NCBI GenBank assembly: GCA_027592105.1 | Contig: JAQCLA010000012.1 | Location: 1-20,881 of the forward strand | Source of the DNA: Pseudomonadota bacterium | GTDB taxonomy: Bacteria; Pseudomonadota; Alphaproteobacteria; Rhodobacterales; Rhodobacteraceae | DNA: 20,881 bases | Direction: 5' to 3' | Shown: positions 20,617 through 20,881 of the stretch, one piece after another | Layout of the letters: the number at the start of each line of letters is the position of its first letter | Numbering within the stretch: the first letter of the stretch is position 1 | Translations under genes and position numbers: made by a program | Notes under the pieces: model-generated | Seen by the model: only the letters and a program-made list of their open reading frames with translations | Database searches by the model: none | What the model was told of the DNA's origin: nothing

Positions 20617-20828
20617 ACGCCGGCGGGGGTAACTCCAGCGGGCTTCCGTTTTCGTGCATACTTCGGCACGGGCCTGCGACGGATGAATGAACAAGCAAGG
20701 GTCAGACGACCTCTGACGGGCGCCCCGCGCAGGCGGGCACAGGCGAACCCGAGTGAAGATCAGAGCTCTCGGCGCAAGGCCATGACATCTCCGCGGAACA
20801 ACCGTGGGCAAACATAGGAGTGGATCAG
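20617..20828 (+). promoter_or_regulatory. Long structured leader of rplS
   Basis: About 212 nt lie between the predicted start and the rplS ATG, with no credible ORF on either strand. Potential stems on the plus strand are TCCGT/ACGGA (20645-20649 with 20679-20683) enclosing CGTGC/GCACG (20653-20657 with 20666-20670), a perfect GTCAGA/TCTGAC hairpin with a 5-nt loop (20701-20717), CCCGC/GCGGG (20724-20737), and CCGAG/CTCGG (20749-20772). It ends with AGGAG at 20816-20820. It may be a ribosomal-protein autoregulatory leader or a separate small RNA. I do not recognise it as a known family. Confidence 0.5.
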
Positions 20829-20881
20829 ATGAACCTGATCGCACAGATCGAGGCGGAACAAATCGCCGCCCTCGGGAAAAC
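20829..20881 (+). CDS. rplS: Ribosomal protein L19, first 17 codons (runs off right edge)
   Basis: The ATG at 20829 opens a frame reading MNLIAQIEAEQIAALGK to the window edge. This matches the N-terminus of alphaproteobacterial 50S protein L19 as I remember it, and L19 follows TrmD in most bacteria. AGGAG lies 8 nt upstream. L19 sits at the 30S-50S interface. Only the start is visible, so nothing can be said about the rest of the protein. Confidence 0.92.
   Translation, partial: MNLIAQIEAEQIAALGK

Noticed and set aside
20617..20828. Possible tmRNA half, RNase P RNA or SRP RNA in the rplS leader
   Set aside because: No tag-peptide reading frame, no CCA-type acceptor stem, no RNase P core strings and no SRP domain IV sequence could be found; treated as an unclassified leader.
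1..20881. Mobile elements, prophage, CRISPR, tRNA and rRNA genes
   Set aside because: No transposase or integrase motifs, no regularly spaced repeats with spacers, and no cloverleaf or rRNA-like sequence was seen when reading both strands.

Overview
The window is high-GC DNA (roughly 64%, estimated by eye) from an alphaproteobacterium, most likely a member of the Rhodobacteraceae (Rhodobacterales). The evidence is the ethylmalonyl-CoA mutase reading frame, an F0-only ATP synthase operon with paired b and b' subunits, the ffh / acetyltransferases / chorismate mutase / rpsP / rimM / trmD / rplS gene order, and a boilerplate GC-rich hairpin repeat between rimM and trmD. I cannot name the genus from sequence alone.

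Layout. (1) 1-807, minus: the N-terminal part of ethylmalonyl-CoA mutase, cut by the window edge, with its own promoter. (2) 956-8848, plus: a tightly packed accessory cluster. It holds two DppB/DppC-type permeases and a fused two-domain ABC ATPase, then an aldehyde dehydrogenase, a conserved four-helix membrane protein, a hot-dog thioesterase, an SDR dehydrogenase, an unrecognised 116-residue protein and a self-cleaving P1 (S58/DmpA-NylC type) peptidase. Most junctions are 4-nt ATGA overlaps. No substrate-binding protein is present. A perfect bidirectional terminator (8892-8922) closes it. (3) 8944-11663, minus: atpI-atpB-atpE-atpF'-atpF, the membrane half of ATP synthase, with two candidate promoters and a hairpin after atpE. 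(4) 11895-14074: a small ArsR regulator (plus) convergent on a LysR regulator plus EamA/DMT exporter pair (minus), separated by a long inverted repeat. (5) 14347-14919: a secreted protein of unknown function. (6) 15064 to the right edge, plus: the translation and secretion cluster ffh, three paralogous GNAT acetyltransferases, chorismate mutase, rpsP, rimM, trmD and the start of rplS.

How the parts work together. Region 2 looks like uptake and breakdown of an amide- or peptide-like compound: import, hydrolysis by the P1 peptidase, then oxidation by ALDH/SDR and release from CoA by the thioesterase. The substrate is unknown and the pathway is inference. Region 3 is housekeeping. Region 6 is a housekeeping chain in which consecutive genes overlap by stop/start codons.

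The most interesting signals are in region 6 and its leaders. Two very short ORFs (29 and 31 codons) exactly fill the gaps before the second GNAT gene and before chorismate mutase. Each has a Shine-Dalgarno sequence and start/stop overlaps at both ends. Also notable are a 144-nt run of four hairpins before ffh and a promoter-preceded, roughly 210-nt structured leader before rplS. Other points are an N-terminal extra hydrophobic segment on ATP synthase subunit a, and the orphan protein embedded in the peptidase cluster. No CRISPR array, tRNA, rRNA, insertion sequence or prophage gene was seen.
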